In this document: piece after piece, positions 8,256 through 18,357 of the stretch | Layout: each line of letters opens with the position of its first letter | Numbering within the stretch: position 1 is the stretch's first letter | Origin: Phyllobacterium brassicacearum | Lineage (GTDB): Bacteria; Pseudomonadota; Alphaproteobacteria; Rhizobiales; Rhizobiaceae | DNA: 64,000 nt | Direction of reading: 5' to 3' | Assembly (NCBI RefSeq): GCF_003010955.1 | Contig: NZ_PGGO01000013.1 | Span: 62,001 to 126,000, forward strand | Notes under the pieces: model-generated | Databases searched by the model: none | What the model was told of the DNA's origin: nothing | What the model saw: only the letters and a program-made list of their open reading frames with translations | Position numbers and translations under genes: made by a program

Positions 8256-8801
8256 TTAGATAGCCCTTATCTCGATCAGCCACGCATTCTCTGGTCCGAT
8301 CGCGAAAGCCAACCGCTCGAAGCGCGAAAGCTGGATAACATCATCAACGCCAAGCACTTCCCCGGTCGCAGTTTCCGCATCTGACCGGAAAAGCACAAAT
8401 GTTTCATCGGCGTGGGCGACAACTTCGGCTTGATCAAGCCGGCGCACGCCGGCGTCGAACTTGCCGCGCCGGGTCATGACGTTGAGGTCGGTGACATCAC
8501 CGATGACGTCGGCGCTGGTTGGCGTATCGCCGGGGAAGGCGATTGCCGGAGAGGCTGGACCCATAAACACGGCGCTATCATTACCGATTGTCAGCAGCAT
8601 CTCGCCGTCGAGCACGGCAAGTACCCTTTCAATATTGGCAAATGCAGAAAACGGACCCGAGGCCGGCACTTTTGCCATGCTGATACGCCAATCAAAATTG
8701 CTGACCGTCGCATCAGGAGACGAGATCGCGACCTCGGTCGTGACCCCGCCGCCGTTCTTCCAGGGCATTTGCCGGTGGTCACCGGCGCGCAAGATGCGCA
8801 T
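8256..8801 (-). CDS. hutD: HutD family protein
   Basis: HutD is a cupin-like protein found in hut operons, thought to help limit histidine catabolism; its molecular activity is not firmly known. The 181-residue protein begins [19 protein letters not shown], and the HutD signature MPWKNGGGVTTE is intact. The start at 8801 overlaps the hutU stop (TGATG), which favours it over the 15-codon longer frame. It is the last gene of the hutI-hutH-hutG-hutU-hutD run. Confidence 0.92.
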   Translation of the reverse strand: MRILRAGDHRQMPWKNGGGVTTEVAISSPDATVSNFDWRISMAKVPASGPFSAFANIERVLAVLDGEMLLTIGNDSAVFMGPASPAIAFPGDTPTSADVIGDVTDLNVMTRRGKFDAGVRRLDQAEVVAHADETFVLFRSDAETATGEVLGVDDVIQLSRFERLAFAIGPENAWLIEIRAI

Positions 8802-10471
8802 CAGCCGAGAATGCCCGGCAGGTTGAGGCCCTTTTCCCTGGCGCATTCGATGGCGATTTCATAGCCGGCGTCGGCATGACGCATGACACCGGTTGCAGGA
8901 TCATTCCAAAGCACGCGCCCGACGCGCTCGGCAGCATCGTCGGAGCCGTCGCAACAGATAACCATGCCCGAATGCTGTGAATAACCCATACCGACGCCGC
9001 CGCCATGATGCAGCGATACCCAGGTTGCCCCTGAAGCAGTGTTGAGCAAGGCATTCAGAAGCGGCCAGTCGGAGACTGCATCGGAGCCATCTTTCATGGC
9101 TTCCGTCTCGCGATTGGGGGAAGCGACCGAGCCTGAGTCGAGATGGTCGCGGCCAATGACGATCGGCGCCTTTAACTCGCCGTTCCTCACCATCTCATTG
9201 AAGGCAAGACCGAGCCGGTGCCGGTCGCCGAGGCCCACCCAGCAGATGCGCGCCGGCAACCCCTGGAAGGCGATGCGTTCACGCGCCATGTCGAGCCAGT
9301 TGTGCAGATGCGTGTTGCCGGGCGTGAGTTCCTTCACCTTGGCGTCGGTTTTGTAGATGTCTTCCGGATCCCCCGATAGCGCCGCCCAGCGGAATGGACC
9401 GATCCCGCGGCAGAACAACGGACGGATATAGGCAGGAACGAAACCGGGGAAGGCGAAGGCGTTCTCGAGACCCTCATCCTTGGCGACCTGCCGGATGTTG
9501 TTGCCATAGTCGAGCGTCGGGATGCCGCGATTCCAGAAAGCGATCATGGCTTCGACGTGTTCGCGCATCGACGCACGGGCGGCCTTTTCAACGGCCTTGG
9601 GGTCGCTCTCGCGCTTCTCGCGCCACTCCGCCATGGTCCAGCCCTTCGGCAGATAACCGTTGATGGGATCGTGTGCAGAGGTCTGGTCGGTGACGATATC
9701 CGGGCGTACGCCGCGGCGCACCAGTTCCGGCAGGACGTCGGCGGCATTGCCAATCAGGCCAACCGATTTGGCTTCGCCGGCCTTTGTCCAGCGATCGATC
9801 ATTTCAAGCGCTTCGTCCAGTGTCTCCGCTTTGGCATCGACATAGCGGGTGCGCAGGCGGAAATCGATCGAGTCGGGATTGCATTCGACTGCCAGGCAGC
9901 AGGCTCCGGCCATGACGGCGGCAAGTGGCTGGGCGCCGCCCATGCCGCCGAGACCGCCCGTCAGGATCCATTTCCCCTTGAGGTTTCCGCCATAGTGCTG
10001 GCGGCCCGCCTCGACAAAAGTCTCGTACGTGCCCTGCACGATGCCTTGTGTACCGATATAGATCCACGAACCGGCGGTCATCTGGCCGTACATCGCCAGC
10101 CCTTTCTTGTCGAGTTCGTTGAAGTGATCCCACGTAGCCCAATGCGGCACGAGGTTGGAATTGGCGATCAGGACGCGCGGTGCATTGGCATGGGTCTTGA
10201 AAACGCCGACCGGCTTGCCAGACTGGACGAGCAGCGTTTCATCCTCGTTCAGGGTCTTCAGGGTCGAGACGATCTTGTCGAAATCATCCCAGGTACGTGC
10301 CGCACGGCCAATGCCGCCATAGACCACGAGTTCGTTGGGGTTCTCGGCAACGTCGGGGTCGAGATTATTCATCAGCATCCGCAGCGGCGCTTCGGTCATC
10401 CAGGATTTGGTGTTGAGCTGATCGCCGCGCGGCGCGCGAATTTCCCGGATATTATGCCTCGGATTGTTCAT
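8801..10471 (-). CDS. hutU: Urocanate hydratase HutU
   Basis: This cytosolic NAD-dependent enzyme converts urocanate to imidazolonepropionate, the second step of histidine breakdown. The start [16 protein letters not shown] at 10471 gives 556 residues, the usual family length. A ribosome site GGGGAGCAGG precedes it and the ATG overlaps the hutG stop by one base (TAATG). The frame remains open for another 95 codons upstream, but only as read-through of hutG. The family regions [10 protein letters not shown] (dinucleotide binding) and DQTSAHDP, as well as the C-terminal [13 protein letters not shown], are all present. Confidence 0.97.
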   Translation of the reverse strand: MNNPRHNIREIRAPRGDQLNTKSWMTEAPLRMLMNNLDPDVAENPNELVVYGGIGRAARTWDDFDKIVSTLKTLNEDETLLVQSGKPVGVFKTHANAPRVLIANSNLVPHWATWDHFNELDKKGLAMYGQMTAGSWIYIGTQGIVQGTYETFVEAGRQHYGGNLKGKWILTGGLGGMGGAQPLAAVMAGACCLAVECNPDSIDFRLRTRYVDAKAETLDEALEMIDRWTKAGEAKSVGLIGNAADVLPELVRRGVRPDIVTDQTSAHDPINGYLPKGWTMAEWREKRESDPKAVEKAARASMREHVEAMIAFWNRGIPTLDYGNNIRQVAKDEGLENAFAFPGFVPAYIRPLFCRGIGPFRWAALSGDPEDIYKTDAKVKELTPGNTHLHNWLDMARERIAFQGLPARICWVGLGDRHRLGLAFNEMVRNGELKAPIVIGRDHLDSGSVASPNRETEAMKDGSDAVSDWPLLNALLNTASGATWVSLHHGGGVGMGYSQHSGMVICCDGSDDAAERVGRVLWNDPATGVMRHADAGYEIAIECAREKGLNLPGILG

Positions 10472-11274
10472 TACCTGCTCCCCAGTTTGATAGCGGTCTG
10501 TTCGATGATTTCGAGAATGTCTTTGAGATGCCTGCGCAGTTTCTCCGCCTTGCCCTCGTCGAGCGCGAAGGGCGGCGCCTCCGTAGCCAAATGCGATGAT
10601 TGCGTCAGTTCCATCTGGATCGCGTGGATGCCGGAAGACGGCTTGCCGTAATGGCGCGTGGTCCAGCCACCCTTGAAACGGCCGTTGATCACCGCATCGT
10701 AACCGCGGGCCGCAAAAGCGATCCGCCCGACCGCAGAGGCGATTTCCGGTGAACAACTGGCGCCCTCATTGGTGCCGATATTGAAGTCCGGCAGCTTGCC
10801 CTGAAACAGAAACGGAATATGCGAGCGGATGGAATGGCAATCATAGAGAACGACGAGCCCGTGTTCCTTCCTCACCCGCTTGATCTCCTCGTACAGCGCG
10901 TTGTGGTACGGGCGATGGAACTGCTCGAGGCGAATCTTTGTGTCGGCAGGCCCTGGTTTCTCGCCGTCGCGCCAGATCGGCTTGCCGTCGAAATCCGTTT
11001 CCGGGATCAGCGCCGTGGTGTTTTGCCCAGGATAGAGGCTGATACCTTGCGGATCGCGGTTTGCATCGATGACGTAGCGATGGAACGTCGCCCTTACCGT
11101 TGTGACGTTCGGCAACAGTCCGTCATAAAGCTGGTCTATATGCCAGTCCGTGTCGGCGAGGCGCTGGCCATTCTCATTAAGTCGGTTCCACACATCGGCA
11201 GGAAGGTCGGTTCCGGTGTGGGGAAAACCGAGCACAATCGGGGATGACCCCTGTTTGACTTCGACAACACTCAT
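10471..11274 (-). CDS. hutG: N-formylglutamate deformylase HutG
   Basis: HutG hydrolyses N-formylglutamate to glutamate and formate, the last step of the formimidoylglutamate deiminase route. The 267-residue protein shows family features such as [10 protein letters not shown] near the N-terminus, [10 protein letters not shown], and [11 protein letters not shown], with histidine and acidic residues placed as metal ligands. Its ATG overlaps the hutH stop (ATGA) and its stop overlaps the hutU start. Its presence together with hutF shows that the five-step pathway, rather than the formiminoglutamase shortcut, is used here. Confidence 0.95.
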   Translation of the reverse strand: MSVVEVKQGSSPIVLGFPHTGTDLPADVWNRLNENGQRLADTDWHIDQLYDGLLPNVTTVRATFHRYVIDANRDPQGISLYPGQNTTALIPETDFDGKPIWRDGEKPGPADTKIRLEQFHRPYHNALYEEIKRVRKEHGLVVLYDCHSIRSHIPFLFQGKLPDFNIGTNEGASCSPEIASAVGRIAFAARGYDAVINGRFKGGWTTRHYGKPSSGIHAIQMELTQSSHLATEAPPFALDEGKAEKLRRHLKDILEIIEQTAIKLGSR

Positions 11275-12812
11275 AGGCGCGTTTCCAGAACGGGCAGAAT
11301 GCCGGCGGAGATCGCTACGTTGAGTGCGCCCGAAGCTATCAGGTCGGCAACGGCCTTCAGGTCGGGCGCCATATAACGGTCATCATCAAGCGTCGGCACC
11401 GCCTCACGAATAACGTCGTGCGCACGGCTGAGTTCCGGGCTGGTCTGAAGCGGCGCACGCAGGTCGATGCCCTGTGCAGCGGTCAGGGCCTCGATGCCGA
11501 TGATCGAGAAAAGATTCTCGGTCATCTGCAGCAGGCGGCGCGCACCGTGGCAGGCCATCGACACATGATCTTCCTGGTTGGCGGATGTCGGCGTCGAATC
11601 GACCGAAGCCGGGTGCGACATCTGCTTGTTTTCCGACATCAGCGCCGCGGAGGTGACCTCCGCAATCATCAATCCCGAATTGAGACCAGGTTTTCTTGCC
11701 AGGAATGCGGGCAGGCCATAGCTCAGCGCCGGGTCGACGAGCAGCGCGATGCGGCGCTGGGCGATCGACCCGATCTCGCAGATGGCGAGGGCGATCTGAT
11801 CCGCAGCAAAGGCCACGGGCTCGGCGTGGAAATTGCCGCCGGAGACGACCGAACCATCGCTGAGCACCAGAGGATTGTCGGTCACCGCATTGGCCTCGAT
11901 CTCGAGCGTCCGCGCCGCCATGCGCAACAAGTCGAGGCAAGCACCATCCACCTGCGGCTGGCAGCGAATGCAGTAAGGATCCTGCACCCTTTCATCGCCT
12001 TCGATATGACTCATCCGAATAGGGGAGTTCTCGAGCAATTGACGCAGTGCCGAACCTGTATCGATCTGGCCGCGATGGCCACGCAGGCTATGAATATCTG
12101 GATGGAACGGTGCTGACGATCCCATTGCGGCATCGGTGGAAAGTGCACCGGTGACCAGCGCCGACTGGGCTGCGCGATGAGCCCGGAACAGACCCGCCAA
12201 TGCAAGGGCCGTTGAAACCTGCGTTCCGTTGATGAGCGCAAGACCTTCCTTCGCCGCAAGCACGACCGGTGCGAGACCCGCTTCGCGAAGACCGACACCT
12301 GCCGGCATCTGCTTGCCGCCCACGACCACATCGCCTTCGCCGATCATGGCTGCCGCCATATGGGCGAGCGGTGCGAGGTCGCCCGAGGCGCCCACGGAAC
12401 CTTTTTCCGGAATAACCGGGGTAACGCCCTTCTCAAGCATCGCTTCGAGCAGGTTGATGAGGTCGAGGCGCACGCCCGAAGCACCGCGCCCAAGCGAAAT
12501 CAGCTTCAGCGCCATGATCAGGCGCACGATGTTCTCGGGCAAAGGATTGCCGACGCCGCAGCAATGGGACAGGATGAGGTTGCGTTGCAAGGTCGTCACA
12601 TCTGCCGGCGCGACCTTGATGCTGGCGAGTTTCCCGAAGCCGGTGTTGATGCCGTAAACCGGTTCATCACCGCCTGCGATTTCCGCAATGCGCCGTGCCG
12701 CAGTTTCGATTCCAGCACGAAAGGACGGATCAAGCCTGACGGCCGTACCCTGCCAATAGATTGTTTCCAAGGTGGAAATCGGCACAGAGCCGGGATGCAA
12801 GACGATGGTCAT
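11271..12812 (-). CDS. hutH: Histidine ammonia-lyase HutH
   Basis: HutH removes ammonia from L-histidine to give urocanate, the committed step. The 513-residue protein contains the Ala-Ser-Gly triad (residues 142-144, in [12 protein letters not shown]) that cyclises into the MIO electrophile, with Ser143 at the position known for the family. The N-terminal VYGINTGFG block is also intact. It starts 3 bp after the hutI stop. Length and motifs show a complete, probably active enzyme. Confidence 0.97.
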   Translation of the reverse strand: MTIVLHPGSVPISTLETIYWQGTAVRLDPSFRAGIETAARRIAEIAGGDEPVYGINTGFGKLASIKVAPADVTTLQRNLILSHCCGVGNPLPENIVRLIMALKLISLGRGASGVRLDLINLLEAMLEKGVTPVIPEKGSVGASGDLAPLAHMAAAMIGEGDVVVGGKQMPAGVGLREAGLAPVVLAAKEGLALINGTQVSTALALAGLFRAHRAAQSALVTGALSTDAAMGSSAPFHPDIHSLRGHRGQIDTGSALRQLLENSPIRMSHIEGDERVQDPYCIRCQPQVDGACLDLLRMAARTLEIEANAVTDNPLVLSDGSVVSGGNFHAEPVAFAADQIALAICEIGSIAQRRIALLVDPALSYGLPAFLARKPGLNSGLMIAEVTSAALMSENKQMSHPASVDSTPTSANQEDHVSMACHGARRLLQMTENLFSIIGIEALTAAQGIDLRAPLQTSPELSRAHDVIREAVPTLDDDRYMAPDLKAVADLIASGALNVAISAGILPVLETRL

Positions 12813-12815
12813 GGA

Positions 12816-14009
12816 CTATGCTTTCAAGATAAGCTGATGGAGCGGATTGAAGCCGATGCGATAGCAGAGTTCCGCTGGTTGCTCTGCGTTCCAGATGGCG
12901 ATCTCGGCGCGCTTGCCGGGCGCAATCGTGCCGATTTCCCTTGACAGACCGAGCGCATGGGCCGCCTCGCGTGTTGCCCCGGCGAGCGCTTCCTCCACGG
13001 TCAGGCGGAAGAGCGTGCAGGCCATGTTCATGGTCAAAAGTAGCGAGGTGAGGGGCGATGTGCCCGGATTGCAATCCGTGGCAACCGCAATACGCACGCC
13101 AGCATCGCGCAAGATCTTGACCGGGGGAGCGCGCTCTTCCCTCAATGCATAGAAGGCGCCGGGAAGCAGCACCGCGACGGTTCCTGCGGCGGCCATGGCC
13201 TTTGCTCCATCTTCGTCAAGATATTCCAGATGATCGGCTGACAGCGCGTCGAACGATGCGGCAAGCTTCGCACCGCCCAGATTGGACAATTGCTCGGCAT
13301 GAAGCTTTACAGGCAGCCCAAGGGCTTTGGCCTTCTCGAAAACCCGTGTGATCTGCGCAGGCGAGAAGGCAATTCCCTCGCAAAAGCCGTCGACCGCATC
13401 GACGAGGCCTTCGGCGTGCGCTGCTTCGAGACCCGGCAGCGCCACCTCGGAAATGTAGTCGTCGGCGCGACCCCGATACTCTGGCGGCACCGCATGGGCG
13501 CCAAGATAGCTGGTCAGGACCCGTACTGGCCGCATCGTTCCGAGATGGCGCGCAACGCGAAGCATTTTCAGCTCGGCCTCGATGTTCAGGCCATAGCCGG
13601 ACTTGATTTCAATGGTCGCAATTCCCTCCGCCAGGAGCGTATCCAGCCGGGGCAGGCTCTGCGCGACAAGTTCGTCTTCGCTCAAGCCATTGGTTGCCTT
13701 GACCGACGAGACGATGCCGCCGCCTGCCCGCGCTATCTCCTCGTAGCTTGCACCCTCCAGCCGCATTTCAAACTCGCGGGCACGATTGCCGCCGAACACA
13801 ATGTGGGTATGGCAATCGATCAGGGCCGGAGTAGCCAGCCTGCCGCCGAAATCCTGGCTTCCAATACCGCTCCAGTCGCTCGGAATGTCTCGCCCGACCC
13901 AGGCAATATGCTCGCCGTCGATGCCGATCGAGCCATTCTCGATCAGACCGTACGGCGTGCCGGTCTGCTCGAGCGTGGCGATCCTCAATCCGGACAGAAT
14001 TTTCCTCAT
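12816..14009 (-). CDS. hutI: Imidazolonepropionase HutI
   Basis: HutI opens the imidazolone ring to give N-formimidoylglutamate. It is a metal-dependent amidohydrolase with the ligand motif [13 protein letters not shown] and later histidine and aspartate sites ([18 protein letters not shown]). The frame is open from 14066, but three methionines are possible. I choose [15 protein letters not shown] at 14009 because the likely promoter and operator (14043-14076) would lie downstream of or on the two earlier starts, and a GGGAGG/AAGG tract precedes this one. That gives 397 residues; a start at 14045 would give 409. It is the first gene of the minus-strand hut operon. Confidence 0.93.
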   Translation of the reverse strand: MRKILSGLRIATLEQTGTPYGLIENGSIGIDGEHIAWVGRDIPSDWSGIGSQDFGGRLATPALIDCHTHIVFGGNRAREFEMRLEGASYEEIARAGGGIVSSVKATNGLSEDELVAQSLPRLDTLLAEGIATIEIKSGYGLNIEAELKMLRVARHLGTMRPVRVLTSYLGAHAVPPEYRGRADDYISEVALPGLEAAHAEGLVDAVDGFCEGIAFSPAQITRVFEKAKALGLPVKLHAEQLSNLGGAKLAASFDALSADHLEYLDEDGAKAMAAAGTVAVLLPGAFYALREERAPPVKILRDAGVRIAVATDCNPGTSPLTSLLLTMNMACTLFRLTVEEALAGATREAAHALGLSREIGTIAPGKRAEIAIWNAEQPAELCYRIGFNPLHQLILKA

Positions 14010-14042
14010 CGGCCTTGGAAGCCTCCCATTTATGGTCTTGCT

Positions 14043-14076
14043 CATATCATTATTATGTATATACATATTATGTCAA
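14043..14076. promoter_or_regulatory. Divergent hut promoter region with probable HutC operator
   Basis: Between the divergent hutI and hutF genes lies a perfect 14-bp palindrome, TATGTATATACATA (14054-14067), matching the TGTATA-type sites known for HutC repressors. On the minus strand it sits in the spacer between TTGACA (-35, complement of 14071-14076) and an AATAAT/ATAATG-like -10. A repressor bound here would block RNA polymerase on hutI directly, and the hutF start is only 28 bp from the palindrome edge. hutC is encoded two genes downstream on the plus strand. Confidence 0.7.
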
Positions 14077-14094
14077 TTGGGTGAGGGAGAAGAA

Positions 14095-15477
14095 ATGAGC
14101 GGAGCCACGAAATCTGTTTTTGCGAGCCAAGCGCTCACCGCAGAAGGCTGGAAAGACAATGTGCACGTCTCCATGGATACGGCCGGCCGGATCATCGCTG
14201 TTGAGCCGGAAAGTGCAGCCGATTCAAATGCATACACGGTCGATATTCTGCTCCCCGCACAATCGAATTTGCACAGCCACACATTCCAGCGGGCCATGGC
14301 GGGGCTTTCCGAAGCACGCAGCCCGGCCGGGCGCGACAGTTTCTGGACGTGGCGCGAAATCATGTACCGCTTTCTCGACATACTGGGTCCCGAGGACATC
14401 GAGGCGATCGCCTCCTTTGCCTTTGTCGAGATGCTGGAGTCTGGCTATTCCAGCGTTGCCGAATTTCACTATGTGCACCATCAGCCAGGCGGCCAGCCCT
14501 ATGACCATCTCGGCGAACTGTCGGAGCGGATCGCTGCGGCGGCAAGCGCCACCGGCATCGGCCTGACACTGTTGCCCGTCGCCTATATGCAAGGCGGCGT
14601 CGATGGACGGGCGCTTGCAGGCGGGCAATTACGCTTCGGCAATGATTTCGAGCGCTATGTCGAGCTGGCGCAACTGGCTGAAAAGGCTGCAAAAAATGCA
14701 AGCGTTGATGCAGGCTTCGGCGTTGCCCCGCACTCGATCCGTGCCGTGAACGAGCGCGACCTCAAAGCTTTGGAGCAGCATTTCCAAGGGATGCCGTTCC
14801 ACATCCATATCGCCGAGCAGATCCCGGAGATCGAGGAAGTCCTGGCTGCCTATGGCCAGCGCTCGATGAGCTGGCTGCTCGATCATCTGCCGGTCAACGA
14901 ACGCTGGTGCCTGATCCATTCCACGCACATGACATCCGAAGAGACAAGCCGGGTTGCAGCAAGCGGGGCGGTTGTCGGGCTTTGCCCGATCACCGAAGCC
15001 AATCTCGGTGACGGTATCTTCAACGGAGTCAATTACTTGAATGCCGGTGGCCCCTTTGGCACCGGGTCGGATTCCAACATCCGCATTTCGCCGTCGGAAG
15101 AGCTGCGCCAGCTCGAGTACAGCCAGCGGTTGCGAGACGTGTCGCGTGTGACCCTGTCGGCGGCGGGTAAGTCCTGTGGCCGGACTCTCTACGACGCGGC
15201 ACTGGCGGGTGGCGCTCAGGCTCTTGGACGGGAGTCAGGGAGCCTCGCACCTGGAAAATGGGCGGACATGATCGGCTTGGATGTTGAAAATGCTGCGCTT
15301 TTGGGCTTGACCGGTGACAGGCTGCTTGACGGCTGGATTTTTGCGGGCGACAGACAGGCGGTCAGCGATGTCTGGTCTGCGGGCCGCCACGTGGTGCACG
15401 AAGGCCGGCATCGCGACCGGGCGGCAATATTTGCAACCTATAGGACGCGGCTCGCGTCGATACTGGAGAGAGTGTGA
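14095..15477 (+). CDS. hutF: Formimidoylglutamate deiminase HutF
   Basis: HutF deiminates N-formimidoylglutamate to N-formylglutamate and ammonia, feeding HutG. The start MSGATKSVFASQ at 14095 follows a strong GAGGGAGAA ribosome site and gives 460 residues. An apparent extension upstream runs antisense through hutI and is rejected. Amidohydrolase metal motifs are present: HSHTFQRAM, HIHIAEQ and GSDSNIRIS. The C-terminal SLAPGKWADMIGLD is typical of the superfamily. Its stop overlaps the GTG start of hutC, so both should be co-expressed. Confidence 0.95.
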   Translation: MSGATKSVFASQALTAEGWKDNVHVSMDTAGRIIAVEPESAADSNAYTVDILLPAQSNLHSHTFQRAMAGLSEARSPAGRDSFWTWREIMYRFLDILGPEDIEAIASFAFVEMLESGYSSVAEFHYVHHQPGGQPYDHLGELSERIAAAASATGIGLTLLPVAYMQGGVDGRALAGGQLRFGNDFERYVELAQLAEKAAKNASVDAGFGVAPHSIRAVNERDLKALEQHFQGMPFHIHIAEQIPEIEEVLAAYGQRSMSWLLDHLPVNERWCLIHSTHMTSEETSRVAASGAVVGLCPITEANLGDGIFNGVNYLNAGGPFGTGSDSNIRISPSEELRQLEYSQRLRDVSRVTLSAAGKSCGRTLYDAALAGGAQALGRESGSLAPGKWADMIGLDVENAALLGLTGDRLLDGWIFAGDRQAVSDVWSAGRHVVHEGRHRDRAAIFATYRTRLASILERV

Positions 15478-16175
15478 CGGCATCTGCGCGCAAATCGTTC
15501 CATGCCATCAAAGCCGAGATGGCGCGGCGCATCGCGGAGCGCGTCTGGGCGCCGGGCGCGCTGATCCCGGGCGAGGAAGTGCTTGCCGTCGAGTTCGATT
15601 GCGCACGCGCGACAGTCAACCGCGCCCTGCAGGAACTGGCGCGCGGCGGCGTGCTCGTGCGCAAGCGCAAGGCGGGAACCCGGGTTGCGCTCCACCCCAT
15701 GCGCGAGGCACGTTTCGTCATCCCGATCGTCCGGCAAGAGATTGAAAACAAAGGCGGAATTTATCAGTTCCGGCTGTTGTCCAATCAAGTTGAAAAGGCG
15801 CCGCAATCAATCGCCGAACGCCTTGGCCTAGCCAAAGGCAAGGCGATGCTGCATGTCCGCAGCCTGCATCTGTCGAACAGCAAGCCCTATCAATATGAAG
15901 ATCGCTGGGTCAATCTGGACGCTGTTCCGTCGATCCGCCACGAGACCTTCGAAACCATCAGCCCCAATGAATGGCTGGTGACTCATTCGCCTTTCTCGCA
16001 GGCAGAAATCGTATTTCACGCGGCTTTAGCCGACCCCGAAGAGGCGGCGATCCTCGATGTCAGAGAGCGAGATTCGGTCTTCATCATCGAGCGCCTTACC
16101 TATTTGCCGCAGAAGCCGATCACCTATGTCCGGATGATCCATCCAGGCTCGCACCGAATGGTCACACAACTCTAG
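15474..16175 (+). CDS. hutC: Histidine utilization repressor HutC (GntR family)
   Basis: This is a GntR/HutC-subfamily repressor that in known systems releases DNA when urocanate binds. It has 233 residues from a GTG start overlapping the hutF stop (GTGA). The N-terminal winged helix (about residues 8-75, including PGEEVLAVEFDCARATVNRALQELA) is followed by a UTRA effector domain (from about 95) with typical LHVRSLHL and RLTYLP segments. Placement downstream of hutF and the TGTATATACA palindrome in the hutI-hutF region support a local repressor role. Confidence 0.94.
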   Translation: MTASARKSFHAIKAEMARRIAERVWAPGALIPGEEVLAVEFDCARATVNRALQELARGGVLVRKRKAGTRVALHPMREARFVIPIVRQEIENKGGIYQFRLLSNQVEKAPQSIAERLGLAKGKAMLHVRSLHLSNSKPYQYEDRWVNLDAVPSIRHETFETISPNEWLVTHSPFSQAEIVFHAALADPEEAAILDVRERDSVFIIERLTYLPQKPITYVRMIHPGSHRMVTQL

Positions 16176-16435
16176 ACAATCAAAATGCGCGCGCGAGTTG
16201 ATAATCTTGTACCAGAATCGCTGTTTCTTGTTCCGGTTTTCACTGATTCTCGTAACAGATTGGACAATTTTCGTTCAAAACTTTCCGGTATTGAAGGATA
16301 GGCGTCTCAATTTCGGATTTTGATTGTTCTGGCGCAAGGAGAGCCGGCACACGTCGCCGTCAGCCACTCACGCCGTGGATAAATCGCCATTGGCGTTTTG
16401 CGCAAAACACACTATTTGAAAGTATCTCGTATTAC

Positions 16436-16479
16436 GCAATTCCGGACGGAAAACCGCTTCGCACTTTTCCTGGAATTGC
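16436..16479. repeat. Palindromic GCAATTCC/GGAATTGC element upstream of apbC
   Basis: The 332-bp gene-free gap between hutC and apbC contains a strong inverted repeat: GCAATTCC-GGAC-GGAAAA pairs with TTTTCC-T-GGAATTGC around a CCGCTTCGCAC loop. I recall this sequence as a dispersed intergenic palindrome in Rhizobiales, so it is probably a repeat rather than a gene-specific operator. A further GGAATTGC half-site abuts the apbC start codon. The rest of the gap (16176-16435) shows no gene or other structure. Confidence 0.6.
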
Positions 16480-16507
16480 TCCAGGGAATGACAGGATTGG
16501 AATTGCA

Positions 16508-17737
16508 ATGGCAGGCGTGACGAAAGACCAGGTTCTCGAGCAGCTGAAGACTGTGACCGGTCCGGATTTCAACAGCAACATCGTCGAGCTCGGCCTCGTT
16601 TCGGATATTTTCATCGCCGACAGCAAGGTGTTCTTCTCGATCACCGTTCCGGCGGCGCGAGCGCAGGAACTTGAGCCGCTACGGGCAGCTGCCGAACGCG
16701 TCGTGAAGTCCATGCCAGGTGTTGCCGGAGCCGTGGTCGCCCTGACGGCCGAGAAGAAGGGCGGGCCCACCAGCGACGACGCGCCGCCAAGAGCGGTTCC
16801 ATCGCCACGTCCAACCCAGCGCCCGGCGCCGGCGGGTGCCGTGCCACCGCCGCGTGTCCCGGCCCAGGGTGCACCCGCCCAAGCTGCGCCGGCGCAAACG
16901 GCGCATGGACACGGCCACGGCGCCCCGGTCAAGGCCGGGGTTCCCGGCGTCAAGGCCATCATTGCGGTTGCGTCCGGCAAGGGCGGTGTCGGCAAGTCGA
17001 CCACGGCCGTCAATCTCGCTTTGGGGTTGCAAGCCAATGGCCACAAGGTCGGCATTCTCGATGCGGATATTTACGGGCCCTCCATGCCAAGGCTGCTGGG
17101 TCTCCATGGCAAGCCGGAAGTCATCTCCGGCCGAGTGCTGAAGCCGATGGAAGGCTATGGTCTGAAGGTGATGTCGATCGGCTTCCTTGTCGAAGAGGAA
17201 ACGCCGATGATCTGGCGCGGTCCTATGGTCATGTCAGCGCTGACGCAGATGTTGCGCGAAGTGCAATGGGGCGACCTTGACGTGCTCGTCGTCGACATGC
17301 CGCCCGGCACCGGCGACGCGCAATTGACCATGGCACAGCAGGTACCGCTAGCCGGCGCCGTCATCGTCTCGACGCCGCAGGACCTGGCGCTGATCGATGC
17401 GCGCAAGGGCCTCAACATGTTCAAGAAGGTGGATGTGCCGCTCCTCGGCATCGTTGAGAACATGAGCTATTTCATTGCTCCCGACACTGGCGCCCGCTAC
17501 GATATCTTCGGCCACGGCGGCGCAAGGAACGAAGCCGAACGGCTTGGCGTGCCCTTCCTCGGCGAAGTGCCGCTGGTCATGGAGATCCGCGAGACATCGG
17601 ACTCCGGCAAGCCCGTGGTCGTCAGCAACCCGGATGGCCCGCAGGCCAAGGCCTATCGCGACATTGCGGCACGAGTCTGGGACCAGCTGGCAATGGCAAA
17701 AGGCGGACGCACCGCCCCGGCGATTGTGTTCGAGTAA
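16508..17737 (+). CDS. Mrp/ApbC family iron-sulfur carrier P-loop ATPase, cysteine-free
   Basis: ApbC/Mrp proteins are ATPases implicated in carrying iron-sulfur clusters. This 409-residue protein has an N-terminal MIP18/DUF59 domain (about 1-80), a Pro/Ala linker with HGHGHG (about 85-145), and a MinD-like ATPase domain with the deviant Walker A GKGGVGKST (157-165) and VVDMPPGTGD (261-270). The loop that usually carries the cluster-binding Cys-x2-Cys reads ENMSYFIAPDTG (317-328), and I find no cysteine anywhere in the protein. AGGA lies 11 bp before the ATG. It probably stands alone as one transcript. Confidence 0.92.
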   Translation: MAGVTKDQVLEQLKTVTGPDFNSNIVELGLVSDIFIADSKVFFSITVPAARAQELEPLRAAAERVVKSMPGVAGAVVALTAEKKGGPTSDDAPPRAVPSPRPTQRPAPAGAVPPPRVPAQGAPAQAAPAQTAHGHGHGAPVKAGVPGVKAIIAVASGKGGVGKSTTAVNLALGLQANGHKVGILDADIYGPSMPRLLGLHGKPEVISGRVLKPMEGYGLKVMSIGFLVEEETPMIWRGPMVMSALTQMLREVQWGDLDVLVVDMPPGTGDAQLTMAQQVPLAGAVIVSTPQDLALIDARKGLNMFKKVDVPLLGIVENMSYFIAPDTGARYDIFGHGGARNEAERLGVPFLGEVPLVMEIRETSDSGKPVVVSNPDGPQAKAYRDIAARVWDQLAMAKGGRTAPAIVFE

Positions 17738-17848
17738 GAGACCATTCAGGAAGTCCAGTAGCGCCGCACCCGCCAGCCCGGGCCCATGGCATTCGCCGTC
17801 ACCGCGAATGGTGCTACCATGTGCAATTCGCGCTTGAGGGGAAATCCT

Positions 17849-18343
17849 ATGAGCAAGCTCTGCCATGCGGCCGCCCTGATCATCTTCCTTGGTGCCCACG
17901 CGACCCCGGCACATCCGCAGCAGTCCAATCCGGCCATGCCAGCCACCCCGGCGGGCTGCAACGACGCACTGAACCGGCTTGCCGTGGTTATCGATGACTA
18001 CAACGGAGCCAAGTTCGCGCTGGACCGCGCCATACAGCTTCTCGCTTCGGCGCGCTTTTCCAGCGGGGTTGGCATGATGAACATCGATCTCGCCGGCCGG
18101 CAAGCCGACGCTGACGTTGCTATGGCCGCATATGCCGGAGCAATTGGCCCGGCCTATGGCGCACTTGCGCTGCTTGACGCCAGCTGCAGGGACGACGCGG
18201 CCAGGCTGCCTGGCAGCCGTTTCGCAAGAAAGCTCGACGGGGATGTCTTAAGGTTCCTGTCCAGCAGTGTCGACAAACTGGCGGATGATCAGATGGCAGA
18301 CATCAAGAAGGTGTTCGGCGGGATGAAGACACGGCAGAAATAG
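17849..18343 (+). CDS. Small exported hypothetical protein
   Basis: This 164-residue protein begins MSKLCHAAALIIFLGAHA, a clear signal peptide ending near HAQ-like residues around 20-24, so it is predicted to be periplasmic. GAGGGG lies about 7 bp before the ATG, favouring this start over one 21 codons upstream. Two cysteines in the mature part (AGCNDALN and DASCRDDA) could form a disulfide. The rest appears helical and alanine-rich. No family is recognised. It ends 14 bp from the convergent stop of the bgsA-like gene; no functional link can be read from that. Confidence 0.75.
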   Translation: MSKLCHAAALIIFLGAHATPAHPQQSNPAMPATPAGCNDALNRLAVVIDDYNGAKFALDRAIQLLASARFSSGVGMMNIDLAGRQADADVAMAAYAGAIGPAYGALALLDASCRDDAARLPGSRFARKLDGDVLRFLSSSVDKLADDQMADIKKVFGGMKTRQK

Positions 18344-18357
18344 CCAGGAGTGGCTGC

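Noticed and set aside
9557-10651. Long plus-strand open frame (364 codons) across hutU and hutG
   Set aside because: It is antisense to strongly conserved genes and contains no recognisable domain; long shadow frames are expected at this GC content.
18342-18355. Short AGCCA/TGGCT hairpin between the exported protein and bgsA-like genes
   Set aside because: Only five base pairs and no T tract; too weak to call a terminator although the convergent position is suitable.
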